A DNA stretch of 59,242 nucleotides from DAOTXN01 sp034435435 (GTDB lineage: Bacteria; Chloroflexota; Anaerolineae; S140-20): contig DAOTXN010000154.1 in the NCBI GenBank assembly GCA_034435435.1, forward strand, positions 1 through 59,242. The letters run 5' to 3'. The notes beneath the pieces were generated by a model. The model ran no database searches. It saw nothing but the letters and a program-made list of their open reading frames with translations, and had not been told where the DNA came from. The position numbers were made by a program, and so were the translations under genes. Positions 16,683-25,815 of this stretch are shown here, one piece after another. Within the stretch, counting starts at the first letter, position 1, and the number at the start of each line of letters is the position of its first letter.

Positions 16683-19600
16683 ATGAACATCCGTCGTCTT
16701 TTGTGGTTGTCGTCTGCCGTATTGAGCGGCTGTCTGCTGCTCGCCGCCGTCGGGTCTGCGCTCCGCCACACGGCCCGCGCCGCCGCCACCGCCGCCCCCG
16801 GCGACGTGGTCATCAACGAAATCGCCTGGGCCGGACACGTCGGCCTGGCCGGCGATGAGTGGATCGAGCTGTACAACACCACCGCCCATCCGATTACCCT
16901 GACCGGCTGGCGGCTCTATTCCGCCGACGGCGGGCCAAACATCACCCTGAGCGGGACCGTTTCCGCTCAAGGTTACTACCTGATTGAGCGCACCAACGAC
17001 GACACCGTCAGCGACGTTCCGGCCGATTGGATGGGCAGCTTTGGTAATGGTCTAGCCAACGCAGGCGAGGTATTGACGCTGACGGATGAGCTGAGCGCAG
17101 TGGTTGACACCGTCAACGCCGACGGCGGTCCCTGGCCGGCCGGCTCCGCCTTGCCGGGCTATTATTCGATGGAGCGCATCAACCCCCTCGCGCCCGACAG
17201 CGACGCCAACTGGGCCAGCAACGACGGCCTCACCCGCAACGGCCTGGACGCCGACGGCCATCCGATCAACGGCACGCCCAAGACCCGCAACTCGGCGGCT
17301 TCCCCGGCCGCCGACCTGGTGATAGAAAAGAGCGGCCCGGCCGAGGTCACAGCCGGGGCGCGCGCCAGCTACACGCTGCGCCTGCGCAACGTGGGCAACA
17401 TCACCGCCACGGACCTCCGGCTCACCGACACCCTCCCCCTGGCGATGGACTTGATCACCCAGACCAGCTCGCTCACTTTCTCCCAACCCGCCAGCCACAC
17501 GCTGGTCTGGCAGTTGGACGAGTTGCCCATCTCGACCGAGTTCAACGCCAGCATCTTCTTGACCGCCGACGTGCGCATTGACGCCGGTGGGCCAGTCCAT
17601 AATCGGGTCGCCGCCGCCGCTGGCGTGACCGAAACTGCTTTCGCCAACAACGTGTCCACGGCCACCACGTTCATCCACTGGCTCGAACCCGAGCTCTCGG
17701 TCGCCAAAACCGGCCCCCTGACCGCCACACCCGCCCAGCTCATCACCTACACCCTGCGCTTGAGCAACACCGGCGACATCACGGCCGCCGCCGTCCGCCT
17801 CACCGACAGCCTGCCCGTCGGCGTAACCTTTATCACCCAGACCAGCAGCTTGAGCTTTAGCCGGGACGCCAACCAGCTCTTTTGGACCGCTGGCGATGTG
17901 CCCGCCGGCGCCCCGCCCCTGCTGATCGCCGTCACCGCACAGCTCAGCGCCACAGCCCAGGGCGCGCTGGCCAACGTGATCACGGCCACCACCGCCTCGA
18001 CCGAGACGCTGACCGTAAACAACACCGCCGAATGGATCACCGAGGTCGCCATCCCCCACCCGCCCGCGCCCGACCTGAGCCTGAACAAGTCTGGCCCGGC
18101 CACGGCCACGCCCGGCGAGCGCATCACCTACACCCTGCATCTGAGCAACACGGGGCAGGCCACCGCCGCCGGCGTGCGCCTCACCGACACGCTGCCGGCC
18201 GGCGTCGTGTTTCTCGCCCAGACCGGCCCGTTTTCCTTTACACACAACGGTCAGCAATTGCTCTGGACGGTCGGCGACTTGCCCGCCGCCACACCCGCCG
18301 TGCGCATCAGCGTGACGGGCGAGATCAGCCCCACGGCGGTTGGGATCATCCAAAACGTCGTCACGGCCACGACCGCGACCAGTGAAACCGTCACCGCCAA
18401 CAACCGCGCCGTGTGGGAAACACAACTGGTTGGCGGCGCACCCGAGGCGCACGTACTCATCAACGCGCTACTTTACGACGGCTACCTGAATTACCAAAAC
18501 AAGGAACAAGACGAGGCGCTCCAACTGGTCAACGTGGGCGCCGCCCTGGCCGACCTGTCTGGCTGGAAAATCTGCGACGCCGTCGAGAACGGCTCGTGCG
18601 CAACCCTGGTCAGCGGCACACTGGCCGCCGGCGAATCGGTCTGGCTGGCCCAGTCGGCCACGGCTTTTTTCACCTCCTTTGGCGCGCTGCCCGGTTTTGC
18701 CAGCGTGGAGTTACAGCCCGGCGTGTTGGCCTTGTCCGGCGCCTGGCCCGGTTATGCCAACGACGGCGACGAGGCCGTGCTCTTCGACGCGCAAGGGACC
18801 ATCGCCGATATGCTGGTGTATGAAAACGGCGACACCACGGCCTGGCACTGGAGCGGCGCAGCCTTACAACCCTGGAGCAACGCCGGGCTTTACGCCGCCG
18901 AGGGTCAAATCCTCTACCGCCGCCTGGACGAATACACCAGCTTGCCCGTCGCCGACACTCACACGGTTGCCGACTGGGCTTCGTACGCCGACGACCCGGT
19001 CTTTGGGCGGCGGGTGCGTTATCCCGGCTGGGACCTGGAGGCCTTTTACCATCCCCTCAACGTCGCCCAGGCCGCCAGCCTGACCGTCGGCGTCGCCCCC
19101 GACCAGGCCGCCCAGGTGGTGCTGGCGGCCATCGCGTCGGCGCACAACCAAATCGAGATCAGCGTTTATACCCTGCGCCACCCCAGCGTGATTTCAAGCC
19201 TGCTGCAAAAAGCCAACACCGGCGTCAGCGTCACCCTCCTGTTAGAAGGCGATCCGGCGGCCCTCTCCAAAACCAGCCCCGATTGGTACCAGGAAATGTG
19301 GGCCTGCCAGGAACTTGAGCAAACCGGCAACGGGGCGTGCTGGTTCATGGTCAACGACGCCGACGGCGGCGCTTTCGACCGCTACACCTACCTGCACGCC
19401 AAATATCTGCTCATTGATCGCTCCCAGGTTGTCATCAGCACCCAGAACCTCACCGACAGCGGCATGCCCGACGACGACCCCAGCAACGGCACGTCCGGCT
19501 CACGGGGCGTCGTCCTGTGGATCGACGCCCCGGCAGTGGTGGCCCGCGTGGCCGAAATCTTCGACCACGACCTGGACCCGGCCCACCACACGGACCTGCG

Positions 19601-20912
19601 GGCCTGGTCGCCCGACAGCGGCGAATATGGCCCGCCGCCGCTCGACTTTACCCCCACCCTCAGCGTGACCGACCACACCACCTATACGGTCGTCTTTAGC
19701 CAGCCGTTGACCGTCTCGGATACGCTGGCTTTCGAGCTGTTCACCGCGCCCGAAGCCGCCCTGCGCCAGAGCGACGCCTTATTCGGGTTGCTGGCCCGCG
19801 CCGGGAGCGGCGACGAGGTCTATGTGGAACAATTGGACGAACGGGCCGCGTGGGGCAGCGATCCGGACGCCGACCCCGGCCTGCGCATGCAGGCCTACCT
19901 CGCGGCGGCGCGGCGCGGGGCCAGGGTGCGCATCCTGCTCAACGGCGGCGCGTTCGGGGCCGACTATTACGACGCCACAACCAATCGCGCCGCCGCCGAT
20001 TATGCCAACGCCGTCGCCCGCGCCGAAAAGCTGGATCTCGTCGCTGCGCTGGGCGACCCGACCCAATATGGCATCCACAACAAAATGGCGCTGGTATGGC
20101 TGGACGACGCGGGCGGTTACGTTCACGTGGGCAGTCTGAACGGCAGCGAAACCTCCAGCAAAGCCAACCGCGAACTGGTCATCCAGGTTCAGTCGGACGC
20201 GGTCTATGACTATTTGAAAGCCGTGTTTGACTGGGATTGGTACACGTCCCGCCCGCTCTATTTGCCGCTGGTGCTGAGCAACTGGAGCGCCCCGGAACCG
20301 CCCGTCGGCTACCCGGTGATCAGCGAAGTGCTCTATAACCCCGTCGGCGACGCCGACCCCGACGAATGGGTGGAAATCTACAATCCCACCGGCCAAGTCG
20401 TAGACCTCTCCGGTTGGGGCCTGGGCGACGTCGGTCCGGCGGGCGAATACGGCAGCGGCCTATACACTTTTCCGGCAGGCGCGGCGCTGCCGCCCGGCGG
20501 CGTGATCGTCGTGGCCCGCCAGGCCGCAGACGTGATCGGCCTGACGCCCGATTTCGAGTTCGTCATCGATCCCCTGCGAAACGACCCGGCCGTGCCCGAT
20601 ATGAACCCGGCGGGCGCGTGGGAAGGGTTTGGTTTTGCGCTGGGCAACGCCGGCGACGAGGTCATCCTGCTGGACGCCGACGCCGCGCCGGTGGACGCGC
20701 TGGTGTATGGGAGCGGCAGTTATCCCGGCGTGACCGCCCACCCCGGCGTGAGCGCCGCCGGCCACTCGTTGGAGCGCCGCCCGGCCATTTACGATAGCGA
20801 CGATTGTGCCACCGATTTCGTGGAGCGTTACCCGCCCGATCCGGGAGCCATCCAAGCCTTGCTCAGCCGTTTGACGATTCCGCCTCGTTCTGCTACCATG
20901 AGGCCGCAATAG
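16683..20912 (+). CDS. Secreted lamin-tail / DUF11 / phospholipase D-like protein
   Basis: A 1409-aa exported protein. Order: signal peptide (1-35), lamin-tail domain (about 38-150), three DUF11 repeats beginning near residues 211, 336 and 462, a second lamin-tail domain (about 587-740), two PLD-superfamily catalytic halves with HAKYLLID (H905) and HNKMALVWLDD (H1132), and a third lamin-tail domain (about 1209-1390). Two HxK motifs make an intact PLD active site, so it probably hydrolyses phosphodiesters (nucleic acid or phospholipid) outside the cell. The lamin-tail and DUF11 parts are presumed adhesive. A strong AAGGAGG site precedes the ATG. Confidence 0.88.
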   Translation: MNIRRLLWLSSAVLSGCLLLAAVGSALRHTARAAATAAPGDVVINEIAWAGHVGLAGDEWIELYNTTAHPITLTGWRLYSADGGPNITLSGTVSAQGYYLIERTNDDTVSDVPADWMGSFGNGLANAGEVLTLTDELSAVVDTVNADGGPWPAGSALPGYYSMERINPLAPDSDANWASNDGLTRNGLDADGHPINGTPKTRNSAASPAADLVIEKSGPAEVTAGARASYTLRLRNVGNITATDLRLTDTLPLAMDLITQTSSLTFSQPASHTLVWQLDELPISTEFNASIFLTADVRIDAGGPVHNRVAAAAGVTETAFANNVSTATTFIHWLEPELSVAKTGPLTATPAQLITYTLRLSNTGDITAAAVRLTDSLPVGVTFITQTSSLSFSRDANQLFWTAGDVPAGAPPLLIAVTAQLSATAQGALANVITATTASTETLTVNNTAEWITEVAIPHPPAPDLSLNKSGPATATPGERITYTLHLSNTGQATAAGVRLTDTLPAGVVFLAQTGPFSFTHNGQQLLWTVGDLPAATPAVRISVTGEISPTAVGIIQNVVTATTATSETVTANNRAVWETQLVGGAPEAHVLINALLYDGYLNYQNKEQDEALQLVNVGAALADLSGWKICDAVENGSCATLVSGTLAAGESVWLAQSATAFFTSFGALPGFASVELQPGVLALSGAWPGYANDGDEAVLFDAQGTIADMLVYENGDTTAWHWSGAALQPWSNAGLYAAEGQILYRRLDEYTSLPVADTHTVADWASYADDPVFGRRVRYPGWDLEAFYHPLNVAQAASLTVGVAPDQAAQVVLAAIASAHNQIEISVYTLRHPSVISSLLQKANTGVSVTLLLEGDPAALSKTSPDWYQEMWACQELEQTGNGACWFMVNDADGGAFDRYTYLHAKYLLIDRSQVVISTQNLTDSGMPDDDPSNGTSGSRGVVLWIDAPAVVARVAEIFDHDLDPAHHTDLRAWSPDSGEYGPPPLDFTPTLSVTDHTTYTVVFSQPLTVSDTLAFELFTAPEAALRQSDALFGLLARAGSGDEVYVEQLDERAAWGSDPDADPGLRMQAYLAAARRGARVRILLNGGAFGADYYDATTNRAAADYANAVARAEKLDLVAALGDPTQYGIHNKMALVWLDDAGGYVHVGSLNGSETSSKANRELVIQVQSDAVYDYLKAVFDWDWYTSRPLYLPLVLSNWSAPEPPVGYPVISEVLYNPVGDADPDEWVEIYNPTGQVVDLSGWGLGDVGPAGEYGSGLYTFPAGAALPPGGVIVVARQAADVIGLTPDFEFVIDPLRNDPAVPDMNPAGAWEGFGFALGNAGDEVILLDADAAPVDALVYGSGSYPGVTAHPGVSAAGHSLERRPAIYDSDDCATDFVERYPPDPGAIQALLSRLTIPPRSATMRPQ

Positions 20913-20940
20913 CACATCGCCCTCTTGAGGAGACAACACC

Positions 20941-22929
20941 TTGATCGGAAAAACGCTAGGCAAATATCGCATCGTGGAACAGATCGGGCGTGGCGGCATG
21001 GCCGAGGTCTACAAAGCCTACCATCCCGGCCTCGACCGCTACGTGGCCGTCAAGCTGATGCACAATTTCCTGGCCGACGAAGAGGGCTTTGCCGAACGCT
21101 TCCAGCGCGAAGCCCGCAGCGTGGCGCGGATGAGACACCCCAACATCGTCCAGATGTACGACTTTGACATCGAGGGCGACGTTTCCTACATGGTGATGGA
21201 ATATCTGGAGGGACCGTCGCTCAAAAACAGACTGGCCGATTTGGAGAGCCAGGGCAAATGGCTCACGTTAGAGCAGGCCGTGCGCATCGTGCGTGACGTG
21301 GGTGAGGCGCTAGACTTTGCCCACCGCCAAGGTATGATCCACCGCGACATCAAGCCGGCCAACATCATGCTCGCCCCAGATGGCGGCGCCATCCTGACCG
21401 ACTTTGGCATTGTCAAAATGATCGGCGCGGCCACCCAGCTCACCGCCAGCGGCGCGATGGTCGGCACGCCGGCCTACATGGCCCCAGAGCAAAGCATGGG
21501 GTCGGCCGGCGACGATCGTTCCGACATCTATTCGTTGGGCATCGTGCTATATCAACTGGTGACCGGCCGCCTGCCTTACGACGCCGACACACCCATGGCC
21601 ATCGTGCTCAAGCACATCAGCGCCCCGCTGCCCATCCCGCGCACGCTCAACCCCGACCTGCCCGAAGGGATCGAGCGCGTCATTCTCAAGGCCCTGGCCA
21701 AAGACCCCAACGACCGCTACCAGTCGGTGCGCGAAATGCTGGATCACCTGGAGCAGGCCATGCAGGGCCGCCCCGTGCCTGCGGTCGACCCGTCCATCAC
21801 CACTGCCAGCCAGCCGCTGTTCGGCGCCTCGACGCTGGCCGGCCTGGACCTTTCGACGCCTGTTCCAGTCACCCGCCCGGCAAAAGCTCTCCGCGGGCGG
21901 CGCGTGCTAGTGGGGGCCGTGGGTCTGGCAGGGCTGGCCGTGCTGCTGTTTGCAGGTTGGCATCTGCTCTTTGGACGCAATCTACCCCAGGCCACGCCAA
22001 CACCTACCCAGGCGCTGGCAGCGGCGACCGTCACCCAAACCGCAACGCCCACCGCAATCCCTACTCCGCAACCCACCCACACGCCCGACGTGACGGCTAC
22101 TTATGAACGGGCGCTGTTTTTGACGGTTATCGCGCCCACACCCACGGGCACACCCACGTCGACCGCCACACCCACGCCGCTCGCCACCGACACGCCGACG
22201 CCCACGGCCACGCCCGACATGACGGCCACGGCCTTGGCCGCTTGCGTCTTTGACGCGACGGTACAGGAACACGTCAGCGTGCCGCTGGGGCGCTACTTTG
22301 CGCCGGGGGCGTCCTTCGAGAAAACGTGGCGACTGCTCAACAGCGGCGATTGCGCCTGGCCTGAAGGCACACTGCTGGTCTTTGAGACGGGCGATCAAAT
22401 GGGGGCCGAAAAGCAAATCGAAATCGAGCCTATCGCGCCCGGCGAGACGATAGACGTGAGCGTGACTATGAACGCGCCCGCCGCCGATGGAGCTTACGCC
22501 GCGACGTGGCGGCTACAAATGCCCAACGGTAACGTCTTTGGCGCAGAAATTCCGGTGCAGATCAACGTCGGCCCGACGCCCACGCCGCGCCCTACCAACA
22601 CCCCCCGCCCCACCAACACGCCGCTGGCGACCGCCACACCGTTGGGGCCGCTGGATATGTCCATCCCGTCCATCTTGCCCGGCACGTGTTGGTCTGATCC
22701 CAACACCGGGCGTTGGGGTGGAACGCTGGTTTGGTCGGCGTGGGGCGGCACCGGCAGCTACGAATATTATCATAGTGACGTCAGGCCAGAATTCAAGTTA
22801 GCCGGCCCGGCCTACGAGTTTAGTAGTCAGGTAGATCACCGCTGGCCCGGTTCTTTGTACACGGTTGACTCGGCGGGGACTATCGTCAAGCGAGACCGTT
22901 GGGTCGAGCCATCGGAGTGCGGGTATTAG
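20941..22929 (+). CDS. PknB-type Ser/Thr protein kinase with NBR1-like Ig ectodomain
   Basis: A 662-aa membrane kinase. The kinase domain (1-275) has GRGGMAEV, the catalytic loop HRDIKPANIM (D136), DFG and the APE-like motif MAPEQSMG. A Pro/Thr-rich linker flanks one transmembrane helix (about 320-342). The outer part holds an NBR1-type Ig-like domain (about 434-545: FAPGASFEKTWRLLNSGDCAWPEG), a second Pro/Thr repeat and a small C-terminal domain. The start codon is TTG with GAGGAG upstream. It probably senses an external or envelope signal and phosphorylates cytosolic targets. It lies 28 nt after the PLD protein. Confidence 0.9.
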   Translation: MIGKTLGKYRIVEQIGRGGMAEVYKAYHPGLDRYVAVKLMHNFLADEEGFAERFQREARSVARMRHPNIVQMYDFDIEGDVSYMVMEYLEGPSLKNRLADLESQGKWLTLEQAVRIVRDVGEALDFAHRQGMIHRDIKPANIMLAPDGGAILTDFGIVKMIGAATQLTASGAMVGTPAYMAPEQSMGSAGDDRSDIYSLGIVLYQLVTGRLPYDADTPMAIVLKHISAPLPIPRTLNPDLPEGIERVILKALAKDPNDRYQSVREMLDHLEQAMQGRPVPAVDPSITTASQPLFGASTLAGLDLSTPVPVTRPAKALRGRRVLVGAVGLAGLAVLLFAGWHLLFGRNLPQATPTPTQALAAATVTQTATPTAIPTPQPTHTPDVTATYERALFLTVIAPTPTGTPTSTATPTPLATDTPTPTATPDMTATALAACVFDATVQEHVSVPLGRYFAPGASFEKTWRLLNSGDCAWPEGTLLVFETGDQMGAEKQIEIEPIAPGETIDVSVTMNAPAADGAYAATWRLQMPNGNVFGAEIPVQINVGPTPTPRPTNTPRPTNTPLATATPLGPLDMSIPSILPGTCWSDPNTGRWGGTLVWSAWGGTGSYEYYHSDVRPEFKLAGPAYEFSSQVDHRWPGSLYTVDSAGTIVKRDRWVEPSECGY

Positions 22930-22942
22930 CATCGAACGAGTG

Positions 22943-24271
22943 ATGGCTAAATTCAGATATCAAATCACCCTCCTGTTGCTTGGATTACCCGCGCTATTAC
23001 TGGCCTCGAGCGGCTGCGGCGGTGACAAGCCCACGCCCACCCTGGCCCAACTCTACACCTCCGCGCCGCACAGCTCTGCAGGGCAGACAATTGCGCCGGC
23101 CCAAGCTCTTGATCCAGTTTCAGCGACAACTGCGCTGTTATCTTCTTCAACTTTAATGACTACACGAATCAATGAACCTTCCCTCACTCCAATTCCCAGC
23201 GCCACGGCCCCCGCTACCGCCACCCGCACGCCGCGCCCCACTCTGAACAGAGCCGGTCTCACTGCAACCGCCGCCGCAGCCACAGCTAATGCCCTCCCTA
23301 CCAGCGGCCCTATCGGCGGCCCTGATTTTCCGCCCGATGTGAACCCGCTGACCGGGCTGCCAGTCGCCGACCCGGCGGCGCTGGAACGCTGCCCACTGGC
23401 GATCAAGGTTTCCAACGCGCCGGCGGTGGTGCGCCCGCAGGCCGGGCTGGACCAGGCCGATTTGGTTTTCGAGCATTACGCCGAGGGCGGCGTGACCCGC
23501 CTGACGGCCGTGTTCCTGGGGCAAACGCCGTCGATGGTCGGCTCGGTGCGCAGCGGGCGGCTGATCGACCTGGAGATCCCGGCCATGTTCAAGGCGCTGT
23601 TTGCCTATTCCGGCTCTAGCGCCGGGGTGGCGGAACGTTACACTACCTCGGACCTGTGGCCCGACCAAATCGTCAACCCGTGGAACGGCGGGAGCGCCTT
23701 TTTCCGGCGCGATCTGGACAAGGCCTACGAACACACCTTGTTCGTCAACCCCAGCGCCTTGTGGGCCGAAGCGGAGCGCCGGGGCATCAGCGGGCGCAAG
23801 GATTTGCGGGGGATGACTTTTGACGCGAACCCACCCCCCGGCGGCGCGCCGGCCAGCGACGTGAGCATCCTGTACACGGCGGGCATCAGCCAGGTGGAGT
23901 GGGTCTACGACGCGACCAGCGGGCGCTACTACCGCTGGCAGGGCGGCGCAGCCCACCGTGAGGAATTGACCGGCGCGCAACTATCGGCGGCCAACGTCAT
24001 CGTCGTGGCGGCCAACCACGTCGAGACGGACATTGTAGAAGACACGTGGGGTGGTGGGCACTGGTCTATCGAAGTGCAGATTTGGGGCGAGGGACCCGTG
24101 AGCATTTTTCGAGACGGACAACGCTTCGACGGCATCTGGCGGCGTTGGGATCGGAACGACACGCTCTCTTTCTGGACCCGAGACGGCAGCCAACGCATCC
24201 CTCTCCGGCCGGGCAATAGCTGGTTCCAGATGGCGCCGTTGGGTTTTACCGGGCTGATCGTCTCGCCGTAG
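22943..24271 (+). CDS. DUF3048 (YerB-like) lipoprotein
   Basis: A 442-aa exported lipoprotein. The lipobox LASSGC places the lipid-modified cysteine at C25, followed by a Pro/Thr-rich spacer. DUF3048 begins at about residue 135 (NPLTGLPVADPAALERCPLAIKVSNAP) and includes the conserved DQADLVFEHYAEGGVTR and GSVRSGR blocks. The ATG at 22943 starts 14 nt after the kinase stop, so the genes are probably co-transcribed. The function of YerB-like proteins is unknown; an envelope role is likely. Confidence 0.84.
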   Translation: MAKFRYQITLLLLGLPALLLASSGCGGDKPTPTLAQLYTSAPHSSAGQTIAPAQALDPVSATTALLSSSTLMTTRINEPSLTPIPSATAPATATRTPRPTLNRAGLTATAAAATANALPTSGPIGGPDFPPDVNPLTGLPVADPAALERCPLAIKVSNAPAVVRPQAGLDQADLVFEHYAEGGVTRLTAVFLGQTPSMVGSVRSGRLIDLEIPAMFKALFAYSGSSAGVAERYTTSDLWPDQIVNPWNGGSAFFRRDLDKAYEHTLFVNPSALWAEAERRGISGRKDLRGMTFDANPPPGGAPASDVSILYTAGISQVEWVYDATSGRYYRWQGGAAHREELTGAQLSAANVIVVAANHVETDIVEDTWGGGHWSIEVQIWGEGPVSIFRDGQRFDGIWRRWDRNDTLSFWTRDGSQRIPLRPGNSWFQMAPLGFTGLIVSP

Positions 24272-24331
24272 AGAGATGTGAGCAATCGCCAATTCCGCTT
24301 GCCCTGGGGTGGGTTTCATAGTACACTCGAC

Positions 24332-24384
24332 GTAACTGCTCACCCTCCCGCAGGTTAGTAACCTGCGGGAGGGTGGGCAGACGG
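24332..24384. repeat. Palindromic element with MITE-like end
   Basis: Begins with the MITE terminal sequence GTAACTGCTCACCC, then forms a perfect 17-bp inverted repeat (CACCCTCCCGCAGGTTA and its complement) around a single central G at 24358. The right end (GGTGGGCAGACGG) is a degenerate copy of the terminal repeat. No 8-bp target duplication is evident. It lies between the DUF3048 stop and the following gene and could serve as a transcript-end hairpin. Confidence 0.75.
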
Positions 24385-24441
24385 TTTAGGAATCAAGCAG
24401 ATCGGGCGACGATTTCGTTGTACGACGAAAGGAGGGTAGAA

Positions 24442-25761
24442 ATGCCGACCAAATGGGGGCCCCACGTTCTAAAGGATGCAGCAGACCTGGGAGAGTATCT
24501 CAAGACGCAGGTGGCCGTAGCCAAGTTTGTGGGCGAATGGGGCAAAGCCAAAGACGTGCGCGCCGGAGCGTTGGCCATCGGGCGGCGGCATCAGGGCAAC
24601 TATGACGCGCAGGGGCAAATGAACGCCGGCAAAAAGCCACGCGAGGCCGCCGAGCAGTTCGTGCAGGATCAACTGAGCACCTACCAGTCGAACGCGCACA
24701 TCACCTATTGGGAAGGGCACAACGAGCCGGTGTTCAGTTCGCAAGAGGGGATCGCGTGGTATGCCCAGTTCGAAGTGGAGCGTATGCGACTGATGGCCGA
24801 CCGGGGCTTTCGCTGTGTGATCGGCAACTTTGCCTCAGGCTCACCGGACCTATCGCTGTGGCCGGCCTTTTTACCCGCGATGCAGGCGGCGCAGCAGTTC
24901 AAGGCGCTGCTGGGTCTGCACGAGTATAGCTGCCCGTGGATGTGGTGGATGACCGGCAAACACCAGATGAATCCTAATGAGGATCAGGGGGATGAAGGTT
25001 GGACCACGCTGCGCTACCGCAAGATTTACCGGCAACATTTTATTCCCAATGGAGTAGGAAACGTGCCGCTGGTCATTACTGAAAGCGGCATCGATCCATT
25101 GATTAATCCCAAACCACCCCAGGCCGGAGCAGGCGGTACGTGGAAGCAATTGGGCGGTTTTTGGTCGGCCCACGATAACGAACACGACAAGGCCGATTAC
25201 TACTTTCGCCAGTTGGTGTGGTACGATCAGGAGCTACAAAAAGATGACTATGTGGTAGGCGCGACGCTCTTTACGTGGGGCAGCTTTGGCCCGCCATGGT
25301 CCGACTTTGACGTAGCCGGGTCAGACGTGGCGAAAAAATTGATTGCGTACACGAAACAGAACCCAGCTCGCACTTTTGATTTTGACGAGCTCGTCCGGCG
25401 TATCGGCGGACCAAAGGAAGACATAGGAGATAAAAAAGACGAGGTCACAATCACGCGGGGCAAGCCACGTGAGCAATACAAACGCACCTACGTGCTGTTG
25501 CCGCCCCAAGCCAACGCCCGCTGGGCCAAAGCCGTGCTGGACGTCACGTGGGATCAGAAAGGCTGGACGGTTGGGCGCAGCGCCGACGATGCCGGCATTG
25601 GCGATCTGGACAAACGTATTGTCTTGGCGGTCAACCCGGGAGGCTGGCCCGGCAACTTGAAGGCGTTCTTTGAGCAATTCTACCCCGGAGTGGAGTACCA
25701 GGCCATTGCGGCCGATTCTCCAGCTCAGTTGAAGGACAAGCTGGCAGCCATGATCGCCTGA
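24442..25761 (+). CDS. Glycoside-hydrolase-like (TIM-barrel) protein
   Basis: A 439-aa protein. The segments YWEGHNEPVFSS and PLVITESGID resemble the acid/base (NEP) and nucleophile (TES) strands of clan GH-A glycosidases, with a Trp-rich substrate region (CPWMWWM). A separate C-terminal domain (about 340-439: TYVLLPPQANARWAKA ... NPGGWPGNLKAFF ... YPGVEY) follows a charged linker. No signal peptide is visible, which is odd for a polysaccharide enzyme. The ATG at 24442 has GGAGG 6 nt before it. The assignment rests on motifs only. Confidence 0.6.
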   Translation: MPTKWGPHVLKDAADLGEYLKTQVAVAKFVGEWGKAKDVRAGALAIGRRHQGNYDAQGQMNAGKKPREAAEQFVQDQLSTYQSNAHITYWEGHNEPVFSSQEGIAWYAQFEVERMRLMADRGFRCVIGNFASGSPDLSLWPAFLPAMQAAQQFKALLGLHEYSCPWMWWMTGKHQMNPNEDQGDEGWTTLRYRKIYRQHFIPNGVGNVPLVITESGIDPLINPKPPQAGAGGTWKQLGGFWSAHDNEHDKADYYFRQLVWYDQELQKDDYVVGATLFTWGSFGPPWSDFDVAGSDVAKKLIAYTKQNPARTFDFDELVRRIGGPKEDIGDKKDEVTITRGKPREQYKRTYVLLPPQANARWAKAVLDVTWDQKGWTVGRSADDAGIGDLDKRIVLAVNPGGWPGNLKAFFEQFYPGVEYQAIAADSPAQLKDKLAAMIA

Positions 25762-25777
25762 GTCGAATAGCGACGGA

Positions 25778-25815
25778 AACAGCGGGTTGCTTGAGAGGCC
25801 CGCTGTTTTTATTTT
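25778..25815. terminator. Bidirectional intrinsic terminator
   Basis: Stem AACAGCGGG / CCCGCTGTT with a 12-nt loop, followed by TTTATTTT on the plus strand. It separates two convergent genes whose stops are 47 bp apart. Confidence 0.82.

Noticed and set aside
17052..18452. 466-aa open frame antisense to the DUF11 repeats
   Set aside because: Gly/Arg/Val-rich shadow of the repetitive GC-rich coding strand, with no domain and no ribosome site.
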